DNA of 64,000 nt from Deltaproteobacteria bacterium HGW-Deltaproteobacteria-15 (GCA_002840535.1 PHBH01000008.1:62001-126000); one strand, 5' to 3'. Counted from the first letter of the stretch, positions 17,225 to 26,204 are shown. Notes: generated by a model from the sequence alone, not told the origin. Made by a program: numbers and translations.

Positions 17225-18106
17225 ATGTCGGGAAAAGATCAGTTTACAATGCATAACCGCGAGGATAAGCACGCGCTGCAGGATGCGGAGATCAAATCCA
17301 GTCTGAAACATATCAGGAACAAGCTTCTGGTCATGAGCGGAAAGGGCGGGGTGGGCAAGAGCAGCGTGGCCGCCTACCTTGCGGTCTCCCTTGCAAGGAA
17401 GGGATACAAAGTCGGGCTTATGGATGTGGACCTTCATGGACCGAGCATACCGAGACTGCTCGGACTGAAAGGCGCCCTTCAGCCGTCATCGAGGCCGGGA
17501 AAAGCGATTCCGGTTCGCTCTATGCCCAATCTCGAGGTCATGTCCATAGAATCCATGCTTGGAGAGAACAAGGATGTGGCGACCATCTGGAGAGGGCCGA
17601 TCAAGATAGGCGTGATCCGCCAGTTCATCTCGGATATCGACTGGTCGGATCTCGACTACCTGATCATCGATTCTCCCCCGGGAACCGGGGACGAGCCTCT
17701 TACCGTCGCTCAAACCATCCCCGACGCGCTGGCCGTGGTTGTAACCACTCCACAGGAGGTTTCTCTGGCGGATGTTCGGAAATCCATCAGCTTCTGCCGC
17801 CAGGTAAAAATGGAAATACTGGGAATCGTGGAGAACATGAGCGGCCTTCAATGCCCTCACTGTGGAAAGGAAATCGAGCTTTTCGGCGCCCGTGGCGGTG
17901 AGCTTCTTGCAGAGAAGGAGGGGATTCCTTTGCTCGGTAAACTGCCCCTGGACCCGGAGGTGGTCAGTTACGGCGACTCGGGAAGGGCCATGGGGCTCGT
18001 GGAGAACGAGCTTCCTTTTGCAAAAGCGTTTGAGAAGATTGTGGAGGCAGTCATAGCGAGAACGAACCGGACCGGAGAGAAGACGTTGGAGGCAGCACCG
18101 AGATGA
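17225..18106 (+). CDS. Mrp/NBP35-family P-loop ATPase
   Basis: A 293-residue Mrp-type Fe-S carrier ATPase with deviant Walker A (VMSGKGGVGKSSVAAYLA), DVDLHGPSIPRLLG, DYLIIDSPPGTGDEPLTVAQ and the cluster-binding CPHCGKEIELFG near residue 215. ATG at 17225 is preferred; TTG at 17219 lies closer to the AGGAGG and cannot be excluded. Mrp proteins deliver Fe-S clusters. In Desulfovibrio, Mrp ATPases are encoded beside the NifX-like ORP protein, and this cluster repeats that arrangement. Confidence 0.92.
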   Translation: MSGKDQFTMHNREDKHALQDAEIKSSLKHIRNKLLVMSGKGGVGKSSVAAYLAVSLARKGYKVGLMDVDLHGPSIPRLLGLKGALQPSSRPGKAIPVRSMPNLEVMSIESMLGENKDVATIWRGPIKIGVIRQFISDIDWSDLDYLIIDSPPGTGDEPLTVAQTIPDALAVVVTTPQEVSLADVRKSISFCRQVKMEILGIVENMSGLQCPHCGKEIELFGARGGELLAEKEGIPLLGKLPLDPEVVSYGDSGRAMGLVENELPFAKAFEKIVEAVIARTNRTGEKTLEAAPR

Positions 18107-18178
18107 GCCTTGGTTGGTAACCTTGCGCCGGATTTATGAGACCAGCTCAGTTGATCCAAAGAAAAAAAGGAGATTGAA

Positions 18179-18520
18179 ATGAACAAGACCATATTTGCCA
18201 TCCCTGTAGTCGAAGGGAGGCTGTGTGCGCATTTCGGCCATTGCGAGCAGTTCGTGCTCATTGAGACGGAAAACGGCAAAATCCTGGGCAAGACCGCGCA
18301 TACTCCCCCCCCTCATGAACCCGGAGTCCTGCCGAAATGGCTCCATGAACAGGGTGCGCACATCATCATTGCAGGAGGAATGGGTTCGAGAGCCCAGGGG
18401 CTGTTCCATGAGAATGGGGTCAAGGTGGTCACCGGCGCCCCTGTGGATTCTCCCGAGTCTCTGGTGAATCAATATCTTTCCGGCAGCCTGATAACGGGTC
18501 AGAACGTCTGCGATCACTGA
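18179..18520 (+). CDS. NifX/ORP-type small protein 3
   Basis: A 113-residue member of the same family: IFAIPVVEGRLCAHFGHCEQFVLIE contains the SxHFGHC-like segment (here CAHFGHC) seen in many NifX-like proteins next to Mrp, and IIIAGGMGSRAQGLF and VVTGAPVDSPESLV follow. The two cysteines around the HFGH motif could bind a metal cluster. AAGGAG lies seven bases before the ATG. The gene is 72 bases downstream of the Mrp gene and is followed by a GC-rich hairpin. Confidence 0.87.
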   Translation: MNKTIFAIPVVEGRLCAHFGHCEQFVLIETENGKILGKTAHTPPPHEPGVLPKWLHEQGAHIIIAGGMGSRAQGLFHENGVKVVTGAPVDSPESLVNQYLSGSLITGQNVCDH

Positions 18521-18540
18521 GTAAGAAAGCGATCGACTGC

Positions 18541-18575
18541 CGGCGGCCGGCTGTCAATCCGTTCGCCGGCCGCCG
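18541..18575. terminator. GC-rich hairpin after the third NifX-like gene
   Basis: Stem CGGCGGCCGGC (18541-18551) pairs with GCCGGCCGCCG (18565-18575) around a 13-base loop. No T-run follows, so it is not a standard intrinsic terminator; it may protect mRNA or attenuate transcription. Confidence 0.45.
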
Positions 18576-18601
18576 GGCAGACCGGTTTACAGGTCGGAAT
18601 T

Positions 18602-18683
18602 CTTCGTGCTCTTCGCCTGCTCCGTGGTGAAATTTCCCTCCCCGAGAACGGTTGTTTTTGCCACGGACACGAAGAGCACGAAG
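18602..18683. repeat. Inverted repeat of the CTTCGTGCTCTTCG family
   Basis: CTTCGTGCTCTTCGCCTGC at 18602 and following pairs with CACGAAGAGCACGAAG ending at 18683; both ends also share CCGTGG/CCACGG. It is one of several inverted-repeat families in this window. Confidence 0.7.
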
Positions 18684-18732
18684 TACAACACAAGCGGAGG
18701 CAGGTGTAGAAGAGGTGAAGAGGGGCAACCGT

Positions 18733-19143
18733 GTGGAACAGGAACCCATTCCTGTTAAAATAATGGATTGTCTTCCTGAGGAAGAACAGCAAAGGGGGCA
18801 TGCTTCCCCCTACAAGGGGAAATTGACGGATTTTGACGGCCACGCCTGTCTCACCGGCAAGTGCGGCGAGACCATAGAAATCTTTCTGAAATTCAAAGGC
18901 GAACGCGTTTCAGCCGCCTCATTCCTTACGGACGGATGCGGATCCATCACGGCATGCGGGTCCCGTGCAGCGGAAATGGCAATCGGAAAGGCCCCCGATG
19001 AAATCCTGGAGATCAGCGGCGAGACCATCCTGAGAAAGCTTGGGGGTTTTCCCAAGGAGGAGGCTCATTGTGCGCTTCTTGCCGCGGAAACCCTCCAGGA
19101 GGCCCTGCATAACTTCATGGTCAGGAGCGGAAGGAAGAGATGA
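18733..19143 (+). CDS. IscU/NifU-like Fe-S scaffold
   Basis: The frame runs back to 18652 into repeat DNA; GTG at 18733, seven bases after AGGGG, gives 136 residues and is the better start. The product resembles the NifU N-terminal (IscU) domain: HACLTGKCGETIEIFLKFKGE, then FLTDGCGSITACGSRAAEMAIGK, and EAHCALLAAETL near the end, which give Cys ligands at the three expected places. A scaffold next to an Mrp ATPase and NifX-like proteins supports a dedicated metal-cluster assembly route. Confidence 0.82.
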   Translation: MEQEPIPVKIMDCLPEEEQQRGHASPYKGKLTDFDGHACLTGKCGETIEIFLKFKGERVSAASFLTDGCGSITACGSRAAEMAIGKAPDEILEISGETILRKLGGFPKEEAHCALLAAETLQEALHNFMVRSGRKR

Positions 19144-19233
19144 TCGCCGGCACGAAAGCGGCACGGGCGGGTACCTGGGAAAAAGTGGCTGGTATTCGGA
19201 TCTCACTACCTAACCTTTCACGAGGAGACTGCC

Positions 19234-20277
19234 ATGAAAGAGATGACCAGGCGTGAGTTCGTGAGGACCGTGGCGGTGGGCGGGGCTGTTCTAACCTTGG
19301 GGGATGCGGTTCTGCACAAACCGCTCGAGGCTTTTGCGAGCGGGAAGGTCGATATAGGCCAGTGCAAGAGCGTCCGGATCCGTTGCATCTCGGAACTGGG
19401 CTGGTTCGACAACAAGAATCTGGTCACTACATTGACGGGAGGGAAGGGGCCGGAAGAGAGCCAGTGGGAAAAACCGTGGGACTACAAGAACGGTGCAGGA
19501 AGCTCGACTCTTATCGACATGGAGACCCTGAACGGCCGCCATCACAGGTTCTTGCTGGACACGGGATGGAACCGGGAATACATGGACGAATGCTTCAAGC
19601 GGGAAAAGATCGACAGGATGCTCGAGCATGGGGAGATCGAGTTTCTCGTGATATCCCATGAACACCTCGATCATTACTGGGGCCTGGAAACCACACTTCG
19701 ATACAACCCCGAGATCAGGATCTATATCCCCTCCACCTTCTATCCGGAAGGGATGAAACTCCTCGCAGGAGCCGATTACAAGACTGCAGGCGTGAAGAAC
19801 AGCATCGTACACGGCGGCAAGCTGATAAAGTGCCAGCCCGGCCATATCAACAAGCTCTATGACGGCTGCGCGCTTGTGGCCTTTGACCTGCCCATTGTGA
19901 TCCGGGTGCGTGGAGAGCAGTCACTGTACTTCAATGTGAAAGACAAGGGCATCGTTTGCGTAACCGGCTGCTGCCACCAGACCATTTTGACCTTTGCCGA
20001 TTTCGCCCGGAAAAGGCTGCAGGGAGGGGAGAACCTTTACGGCCTCTACGGGGGGTTGCATATCGTGCCGTTCGGGCCTATGACTCCTGAAGCGGAAAAG
20101 ATGGTTGCGGGGATGGGCAAATACGGTTTCAAGAAGGTTGCATGCAATCATTGCACCGGCTTGCCCGCGGTGAAGAGGATGGTCGAATTGGGCTATCCGG
20201 TAGTCAAGGGATCGGGTAAGTTCGGATCACAGAGCGATTTTTATGTAGGCAACGGCGACGAGATTGTCTTCGGCTGA
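19234..20277 (+). CDS. Tat-exported metallo-beta-lactamase-fold hydrolase
   Basis: The 347-residue product begins with a twin-arginine signal (MTRREFVRTVAVGGAVLTLG) followed by a metallo-beta-lactamase domain. Metal ligands are visible in VISHEHLDHYWGLE (residues about 145-158), further histidines in GCCHQTIL and GLHIVPFG, and NHCTG near the end. Similar proteins are related to the 7,8-dihydropterin synthase subgroup of the fold. GAGGAG precedes the ATG. It closes the NifX/Mrp operon, although the export signal shows that it acts outside the cytoplasm; its substrate is unknown. Confidence 0.83.
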   Translation: MKEMTRREFVRTVAVGGAVLTLGDAVLHKPLEAFASGKVDIGQCKSVRIRCISELGWFDNKNLVTTLTGGKGPEESQWEKPWDYKNGAGSSTLIDMETLNGRHHRFLLDTGWNREYMDECFKREKIDRMLEHGEIEFLVISHEHLDHYWGLETTLRYNPEIRIYIPSTFYPEGMKLLAGADYKTAGVKNSIVHGGKLIKCQPGHINKLYDGCALVAFDLPIVIRVRGEQSLYFNVKDKGIVCVTGCCHQTILTFADFARKRLQGGENLYGLYGGLHIVPFGPMTPEAEKMVAGMGKYGFKKVACNHCTGLPAVKRMVELGYPVVKGSGKFGSQSDFYVGNGDEIVFG

Positions 20278-20302
20278 TCCCCCCTCCAGAGGAAAAGCTC
20301 TA

Positions 20303-20419
20303 AACCGCCAAGACGCTAAGTGCGCCAAGAAATCATTGTCTTTTCAACCTGCCGGAAACGCCGGCAGGTGAAAAGACAAATCTTGCGTCTTCTTTGCGTC
20401 CTTCGCGCCTTGGCGGTTC
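20303..20419. repeat. AACCGCCAAGACGC inverted repeat with inner hairpin, copy 1
   Basis: The outer arms begin AACCGCCAAGACGCTAAG and end CGCCTTGGCGGTT. Inside is a nearly perfect second hairpin, 20338-20378, with stem GTCTTTTCA..ACCTGCCGG and its complement. The same outer arms occur at 25687-25757 and 48964-49076. Confidence 0.85.
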
Positions 20420-20491
20420 ATTCCTATCATTCTTCCATCCTGGATCTTGCAATCCACAAAGGCGCGAATACAATGAACAAGAGGAATAGGA

Positions 20492-20806
20492 ATGAACGGG
20501 TGCATTTTGATCACGAAAGAGGTGTTGACCGATCCGGTGATGCTCCGGACGGAAGGGGAGCCCCTGTCCTTTGAAAAGGCCAGATCCATGGCCGACCGAA
20601 AGGCACGGGAGCTCTGCCCCGAGCCCATGCTGCTCGCATGGTACGACGGAATCAGCGCGAGATTCTCGCCGCCCGTCGAGTGCTGCAGCGAAAAGAAGCC
20701 GGGCTGGATCGTGTACGCAGAGTCCCGGGGGGGCGATATCACCATAGATATCAATGATGAAACCTTTGTCTTCATTTACCGCTGCTTTTCTCAGACCGGG
20801 GACTGA
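20492..20806 (+). CDS. Small conserved protein, unknown function
   Basis: A 104-residue acidic protein with no signal peptide or membrane segment. It contains CPEPMLLAWYDGISARFSP, VECCSEKKPGWIVYAESRGG and DITIDINDETFVFIYRC. The layout recalls a small archaeal/Desulfobacterota family (DUF5619/AF1514-like), but this is from memory and weak. Five cysteines, two of them adjacent, may matter. GAGGAATAGG lies before the ATG. It stands alone between a repeat and phoH. Confidence 0.65.
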   Translation: MNGCILITKEVLTDPVMLRTEGEPLSFEKARSMADRKARELCPEPMLLAWYDGISARFSPPVECCSEKKPGWIVYAESRGGDITIDINDETFVFIYRCFSQTGD

Positions 20807-20986
20807 GACCCCCCATCGGTTTCTCTTGCATGCAGACCGCGGCTTATGGTAAAAGAACAAAATATTCGTATTTCCAAACCCTTGCAAAATAGAAGCTCTC
20901 GCAGAGCCGCTTTTCCCCCTGCTTTCAGGGGGGCTCCGTGCGGGGACCGGCGATTCGGAAGCAGGATCGCCACGGGGGAATAGCCA

Positions 20987-21988
20987 TTGGGCAGTGACGC
21001 CGATTCACAAACCACTCAGACCAGGAAACTGACCTTTCCGAGTCATGAATTGCTCGGCATGCTTTGCGGCGAGCAGAACGGTAATCTTCAGATCCTGAAG
21101 AAAAGGATCGGCCTTTCCGTAAACGTGAGAGGCAACGCAATCACCTTGCAGGGCGGGGATTGGGAGACGGAGCTGGCGGAAAAGGTTCTGAAACAACTCT
21201 ATGAGCTCCTGGAAAACGATTACCCTCTTTATGCCAACGACGTGGAGTTTGCAGTCCGGATTCTCAGCGGCAATCTCTCGGCAGACCTGAAAAAAATCTT
21301 CCTTGACAAGGTATTCATCGCCTCCAACAAGAGTGTCATCACCCCGAAGAGCGTCAACCAGAAGGCGTATATCGACAGCATCAGGAGGCACGACATCGTG
21401 TTCGGCATCGGGCCGGCCGGAACAGGGAAGACCTATCTGGCCATGGCCATGGCCGTAGCCTCTCTGATCAAGAAGGAGGTCCACCGGGTCGTGCTGGCCC
21501 GCCCGGCCGTCGAGGCGGGCGAGCACCTGGGTTTTCTGCCGGGCGACCTCCAGGAAAAGGTCAATCCTTACCTTAGACCTTTGTATGATGCCCTCCACGA
21601 CATGATGGATTTTGAGGACGCGCTGCGGCTCATCCAGAAGGGCGTCATCGAGGTCGCGCCACTGGCATACATGAGGGGGAGAACGCTGAACGACTCCTTC
21701 GTCATCCTGGACGAAGCCCAGAATGCCACCAGTGAGCAGATGAAGATGTTCCTGACAAGGCTTGGGTTCAGCTCGAAATCCGTAATCACCGGAGACGTGA
21801 CGCAGATCGACCTCCCCCAGGGGAGAGTCTCGGGTCTGATCGAGGCGAGCGAGATCCTCGAGGGCGTGAAGGGAATCCGATTCATCTATTTTACACGGGA
21901 CGACGTGGTCAGGCATCCGCTGGTGCAGGAGATCATCGACGCCTATGACAAAATGGAGCGTCTCAAAAAGGCGAGCGGGAAGCGTTGA
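20987..21988 (+). CDS. phoH: PhoH-family ATPase
   Basis: A 333-residue PhoH-like protein: an N-terminal KH-like region (about 35-90), then the P-loop GIGPAGTGKTYLAMAMAV, the PhoH signature RPAVEAGEHLGFLPGDLQEK and Walker B FVILDEAQNAT. The start is probably TTG at 20987, after GGGGGAA. It begins a conserved gene order, PhoH-HD phosphodiesterase-YbeY, seen in many bacteria, which links it to RNA/ribosome quality control. Confidence 0.93.
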   Translation: MGSDADSQTTQTRKLTFPSHELLGMLCGEQNGNLQILKKRIGLSVNVRGNAITLQGGDWETELAEKVLKQLYELLENDYPLYANDVEFAVRILSGNLSADLKKIFLDKVFIASNKSVITPKSVNQKAYIDSIRRHDIVFGIGPAGTGKTYLAMAMAVASLIKKEVHRVVLARPAVEAGEHLGFLPGDLQEKVNPYLRPLYDALHDMMDFEDALRLIQKGVIEVAPLAYMRGRTLNDSFVILDEAQNATSEQMKMFLTRLGFSSKSVITGDVTQIDLPQGRVSGLIEASEILEGVKGIRFIYFTRDDVVRHPLVQEIIDAYDKMERLKKASGKR

Positions 21989-22054
21989 TTTTTGCGGAAC
22001 CGGGGATCGATCGCAAAACGGCGAACTTGATCCCGGACGGGAAGGACACGATCT

Positions 22055-24526
22055 GTGGCAACGGCTTCAGATAAATCCAAAGTGACATTCCTCGGAAGAA
22101 AGAAAAGCCAGGGAAGGGCCGCAGGGAAGAGGACATTTCTCGAAATTTGCAGGGAGACTTTCCTCAACTCGTTCAGGTCGGACCGCCCAAAATGGATTAT
22201 CCTCTTTCTTCTGAGCCTGGTTACCTCATTCTTTCTGTTTCCCGGCATTCTCCTGAAACCGGTCGACTACACGATCGGCGATGTGGCTGTAAGAGACATC
22301 AAGGCATCCCGTGACTTTCTTGTCGAGAACAAGGATCTCACGGAGAAGGATATGGAGAAGGCGGCCAGGGAGGTCCTTTCGGTATACGATTTCGATCCTT
22401 CCGCAGCGTCCGTCAACAAAGTGCTGAATGAAGCCTTTGTCCTCGGCAGGGAGTACGTCGCAAAAACCCTTGAGAAGGAGCAGAGCCCGGTCGCGGTTCC
22501 CGGAGATTCCCCCGCTCCGCTCTTGAACCCCGAGGCATTCAAAGAGCAGTTCTTCCAGACGCTGAAGGTTCCCAGGGATGACAAGTTGTTCAAGGTACTC
22601 CTGAAGCAGGGATTCCCTTCCGGAATTGAGGAAGCCGTCCGCAAGCTCCTCTCCTCGGCCTATGAAAAAGGCGTGGTATCGAACGGCGCGCTTTTGAAAA
22701 GCCAGGTGGAGAGGGGGGGGATTATCCTCCACGAGTTGTCGGCCAAGAAAGAGACCACGGTCAACGAGTATCAGCGCTTCCTCGACCTGGACCGGGCAAA
22801 GACCTTTATCAGGAGTCAGGCGGCCTCTCTCAAGGAGTTCACGGGTTCCTCCGAGTCGGCGGAAGCCGCAGCCAAGTTGGCCGTTTCTCACCTTCAGCCG
22901 AACCTCACGTTCAATCAGAGGGAGACGGAACGACGGAAGGATCTTGCCCGCACATCGGTAAAACCGATTTACTACAAGATCAAGAAGGGCGAGATGCTCG
23001 TCAGGGAAGGGGAAAGGATCGGGCCGGAACACCTCGTCAAGCTTTCCGAGGAGATGAAATCCCACAACCGGATCGATCTGCTCGGTCGCGTGCCGGCCAT
23101 GGCCATCCTCATTGCGGCCCTGCTCTCGGTCATTTACCTTGTGGGCCCGAGTACCGTAAAGACCTTCAGTAAGAGCAGCAGGGATCTCCTCTTCAGCGCC
23201 GTTTGCCTCTTCGGATTTTTCCTGATGTTCTGGGGGTACAGCTTTGTGGCTGAAGAGATGTCCAGGCCCACGCCATGGGTGACCTCCAGGGCTCTTCTAT
23301 TCGCCTTCCCTTTACCCTGTGCGGCAATGCTCGTATGCATTTTCCAGGGAACTCAGATAGCCGTAGCCTTCTCCCTGGTGATCTCGGTGCTTGTCTCCCT
23401 GGTTGCCGGAGGGAAGGTGGAGTTCTTTGTGTACTTCTTCACCAGCAGCCTTTTGGCCGCCTATGGGGTGAGGCATTGCACCGAGCGGGGAATTCTCATC
23501 AAAACGGGTGCGATCGTTGCGCTGTTCAATGTCGTTCTCGGCCTTTGTCTGGTGATGATCTTCGGATCACTCTATACCTGGGAATCCATTGTAGCCAGCG
23601 TGTCCGGATTCACCGGTGGAATTCTTGCAGGCGTGATTGCCACGGGAATCATTCCGCTCATCGAAATGTCCTTCGGTTTTACTACGGACATCAAGCTGCT
23701 CGAACTCTCCAGCCTGGATCAGCCGCTGCTCAGGCAGTTGATGGTTCAGGCCCCGGGAACGTATCACCATAGCGTGATAACAAGCAACATGGTGGAGGCC
23801 ACTGCAAAGGCGATCCAGGCCAATCCTCTCCTCGCCAAGGTGAGCGCCTATTATCACGATATCGGGAAGATGAAGAAACCCCTCTACTTCATCGAAAACC
23901 AGCTGGGGATCGAAAACAGGCACGAAAAGCTCGCCCCCTCCATGAGCAGTCTGATCCTCATCTCCCATGTAAAGGATGGAGTCGAACTTGCCAGGGAACA
24001 CAGACTTGGCAAAGAGATCATTGATATCATTCAGCAGCACCACGGCAGTAATCTCATCTCCTATTTCTATCAGAAGGCGAAGGACCGCATGGCTCTCAAG
24101 GGGGGCAAGGCGTCCGACGTTAAAGAGCAGGATTTCAGATATCCCGGCCCCAAGCCCCAGACCAAAGAGGCCGGGCTGGTCATGCTCGCCGACATGGTTG
24201 AAGCTGCCTCCCGCTCTCTTGTCGAGCCCACTCCCGCCCGCATCCAGGGAACGGTTCAAAAGGTCATCAACAACGTTTTTTCCGATGGTCAGCTCGATGA
24301 ATGCGAGTTGACCCTGAAGGATCTCCATGAGATAGCCAAGAGCTTCAACAAGACCTTAAGCGGCATATTTCATCAGAGAATCGAGTATCCCGATGTTGCC
24401 GCCAGACCCGCGAAGAAGGCCAGGAATGGAAATACAGATCAGGGTGGATCGGAGGATGCGGGGACTAAGAAGCAGGACGATAAAGGCGAAGCTGAGGAAG
24501 GTCTTAGAAGACTTGGGCTTTCTTGA
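22055..24526 (+). CDS. 7TM-HD membrane phosphodiesterase (PgpH/YqfF family)
   Basis: The 823-residue protein starts at a GTG. It has one N-terminal membrane segment (about 45-65), a 280-residue extracytoplasmic 7TMR-HDED domain, a block of about seven membrane segments (about 350-560) and a cytoplasmic HD domain with HHS at about 571, the paired HD in YYHDIGKMKKP near 600 and QQHHGS near 675. Family members such as PgpH hydrolyse cyclic di-AMP. The C-terminus is a charged tail whose coding sequence overlaps the start of ybeY by about 100 bases. Confidence 0.92.
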   Translation: MATASDKSKVTFLGRKKSQGRAAGKRTFLEICRETFLNSFRSDRPKWIILFLLSLVTSFFLFPGILLKPVDYTIGDVAVRDIKASRDFLVENKDLTEKDMEKAAREVLSVYDFDPSAASVNKVLNEAFVLGREYVAKTLEKEQSPVAVPGDSPAPLLNPEAFKEQFFQTLKVPRDDKLFKVLLKQGFPSGIEEAVRKLLSSAYEKGVVSNGALLKSQVERGGIILHELSAKKETTVNEYQRFLDLDRAKTFIRSQAASLKEFTGSSESAEAAAKLAVSHLQPNLTFNQRETERRKDLARTSVKPIYYKIKKGEMLVREGERIGPEHLVKLSEEMKSHNRIDLLGRVPAMAILIAALLSVIYLVGPSTVKTFSKSSRDLLFSAVCLFGFFLMFWGYSFVAEEMSRPTPWVTSRALLFAFPLPCAAMLVCIFQGTQIAVAFSLVISVLVSLVAGGKVEFFVYFFTSSLLAAYGVRHCTERGILIKTGAIVALFNVVLGLCLVMIFGSLYTWESIVASVSGFTGGILAGVIATGIIPLIEMSFGFTTDIKLLELSSLDQPLLRQLMVQAPGTYHHSVITSNMVEATAKAIQANPLLAKVSAYYHDIGKMKKPLYFIENQLGIENRHEKLAPSMSSLILISHVKDGVELAREHRLGKEIIDIIQQHHGSNLISYFYQKAKDRMALKGGKASDVKEQDFRYPGPKPQTKEAGLVMLADMVEAASRSLVEPTPARIQGTVQKVINNVFSDGQLDECELTLKDLHEIAKSFNKTLSGIFHQRIEYPDVAARPAKKARNGNTDQGGSEDAGTKKQDDKGEAEEGLRRLGLS

Positions 24527-24878
24527 CAGAGAACTGAGCGTCCTGCTGACCGATGACAGACGCATCTCCGAACTGAACAAACGCTATCTCGGGAGGGAAG
24601 GTCCTACCAACGTCATCGCCTTTCCCATGGAGGAAGGTGAGCCCGCCGGATTGAAGTCCATGATCATGGGGGATATTGTAATTTCGGTGGAGACCGCCCT
24701 GGAAGAATCCAAAATGGTGAATGAACCGCTCGAGCGGACCGTGTCGCGGTTGCTCGCGCACGGCATTCTCCACTTGCTCCATTATGATCACGAGACCTCG
24801 GCACGGGATGCAGCCCGCATGCGCAGGGAAGAGAGAAGACTTGTCGAACTGATGGAGGGAAGCGCTTCTCGTTTTTGA
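24426..24878 (+). CDS. ybeY: Endoribonuclease YbeY (rRNA maturation)
   Basis: A 150-residue metalloprotein with the YbeY signature HGILHLLHYDHE (three zinc-binding histidines) near residue 113 and TNVIAFPMEEGEP in the middle. It is needed for 16S rRNA 3' maturation and ribosome quality control. The ATG at 24426 lies inside the 3' end of the HD gene in another frame; a later ATG at 24456 would shorten the overlap but remove the first beta strand. Confidence 0.9.
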   Translation: MEIQIRVDRRMRGLRSRTIKAKLRKVLEDLGFLDRELSVLLTDDRRISELNKRYLGREGPTNVIAFPMEEGEPAGLKSMIMGDIVISVETALEESKMVNEPLERTVSRLLAHGILHLLHYDHETSARDAARMRREERRLVELMEGSASRF

Positions 24879-24937
24879 AAAAGAGTCCCATGGCCAGGCT
24901 CTTAAAGATACGCTGTAACTGATGGAGGAGGAGTGAA

Positions 24938-25657
24938 ATGGCACGTCTGGCGGTAAATGTCGACCATGTCGCTACCGTGCGGCAGGCGAGGGGTACGAAT
25001 GAACCTGATCCGGTCGTTGCGGCGGCAATTGCCGAGCTTGCAGGGGCCGAGGGCATCATCTGTCATCTCAGGGAAGATCGGCGCCACATTCAGGACAGGG
25101 ACGTGAGGATTCTTCGGGAGACCGTCAAGACGAGGTTGAATCTTGAGATGGCCGCAGTTCCTGAAATGGTTCGGATTGCAAGGGAGATTCTGCCCGACTT
25201 GGTCACCCTGGTGCCTGAGAAGAGGCAGGAGGTCACCACGGAAGGGGGACTTGATGTTCTGGGCAACCCCGATCTCTATAGAAAAGTGGTTGAGGAGTTG
25301 AAGGAGAAATCAATCGAAGTGAGCCTGTTCGTTGATCCCGATCCAAGGCAGATCGAGATCGCCCACACCATCGGAGGGGATGTGGTGGAGATCCATACGG
25401 GCCACTATGCAGATGCGCGCACCCGAGCCGAGGCGATGGAAAGGTTCGAAAAAATAGCGCAGTCGGCAATTCTCGCAGATTCCATGAAACTCGGAGTCAG
25501 CGCGGGGCACGGACTGAACTATGTGAACGTGAAGAGGTTTGGAACCATTCCGCAGATTACAGAGTACAGCATCGGGCACAGCATCGTGGCAAGGGCCGTG
25601 ACCGCAGGGTTTGAAAAGGCGGTGCGGGAGATGATTGAGCTGGTTGGAGGATTTTGA
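24938..25657 (+). CDS. pdxJ: Pyridoxine 5'-phosphate synthase
   Basis: A 239-residue TIM-barrel enzyme that joins 1-deoxyxylulose 5-phosphate with 3-amino-2-oxopropyl phosphate in vitamin B6 synthesis. Features: LAVNVDHVATVRQARG at the N-terminus, HLREDRRHIQD, LNLEMA, LVPEKRQEVTTEGG and the end motif GLNYVNV..IGHSIVARAV. A strong GGAGGAG precedes the ATG. Its place after ybeY and before acpS is typical for this group of bacteria. Confidence 0.96.
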   Translation: MARLAVNVDHVATVRQARGTNEPDPVVAAAIAELAGAEGIICHLREDRRHIQDRDVRILRETVKTRLNLEMAAVPEMVRIAREILPDLVTLVPEKRQEVTTEGGLDVLGNPDLYRKVVEELKEKSIEVSLFVDPDPRQIEIAHTIGGDVVEIHTGHYADARTRAEAMERFEKIAQSAILADSMKLGVSAGHGLNYVNVKRFGTIPQITEYSIGHSIVARAVTAGFEKAVREMIELVGGF

Positions 25658-25686
25658 AGAAGGGAAGAAGGAATGAAAGGGAATGG

Positions 25687-25757
25687 AACCGCGAAGGCGC
25701 GAAGGACGCGAAGAATGCGCAAATGTTTTTCCTGGCGCACTTGGCGTCTTGGCGGTT
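25687..25757. repeat. AACCGCCAAGACGC-type inverted repeat, copy 2 (short)
   Basis: AACCGCGAAGGCGCGAAGGACG on the left pairs with CTTGGCGTCTTGGCGGTT on the right, with a shorter loop than the copies at 20303 and 48964. Right after it (25765-25808) is a quasi-tandem stretch of GAACATC-like words up to the acpS start. Confidence 0.8.
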
Positions 25758-25811
25758 CAGATTCTTTGAAGTCGAACATCCAACCTTGAACATCGAACGT
25801 CGAATACTGCT

Positions 25812-26204
25812 ATGATCTACGGCATTGGTATCGACCTGGTCCAGGTGGCTCGTATAGAGGACGCCCTGAGTCGCTGGGGGCAGCGGTTTATTGGACGCGT
25901 TTTTACCGCGGACGAAGCGGAATTATGCCTCAGAAGGGCTGTTCCCTCATCGTGTTTCGCGCTTCGATTTGCAGCAAAGGAGGCCTTTTCCAAAGCGCTT
26001 GGCCTGGGAATGAGGAAAGGGCTGAGATGGAGGGACATCGAGGTCTTTCATCACCAGGGCGGAAAGCCCGGCCTGAAGGTCCACGGGAGATCATCCGAGA
26101 TCTGCAGGCAGGAGAGGATCACCCGTATGCATCTGAGCCTTTCTGACGAAAGAGGGTATGGCGTGGCCACCGTGGTTCTGGAGCAGGATCATGCGGCTGG
26201 TTAG
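25812..26204 (+). CDS. acpS: Holo-[acyl-carrier-protein] synthase
   Basis: A 130-residue phosphopantetheinyl transferase: IYGIGIDLVQVARIE at the start with the catalytic Asp, FTADEAELC, and RFAAKEAFSKALG, which binds Mg and CoA. It attaches the 4'-phosphopantetheine arm to acyl carrier protein. The 3' end overlaps nnrDE by 14 bases. Confidence 0.95.
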   Translation: MIYGIGIDLVQVARIEDALSRWGQRFIGRVFTADEAELCLRRAVPSSCFALRFAAKEAFSKALGLGMRKGLRWRDIEVFHHQGGKPGLKVHGRSSEICRQERITRMHLSLSDERGYGVATVVLEQDHAAG

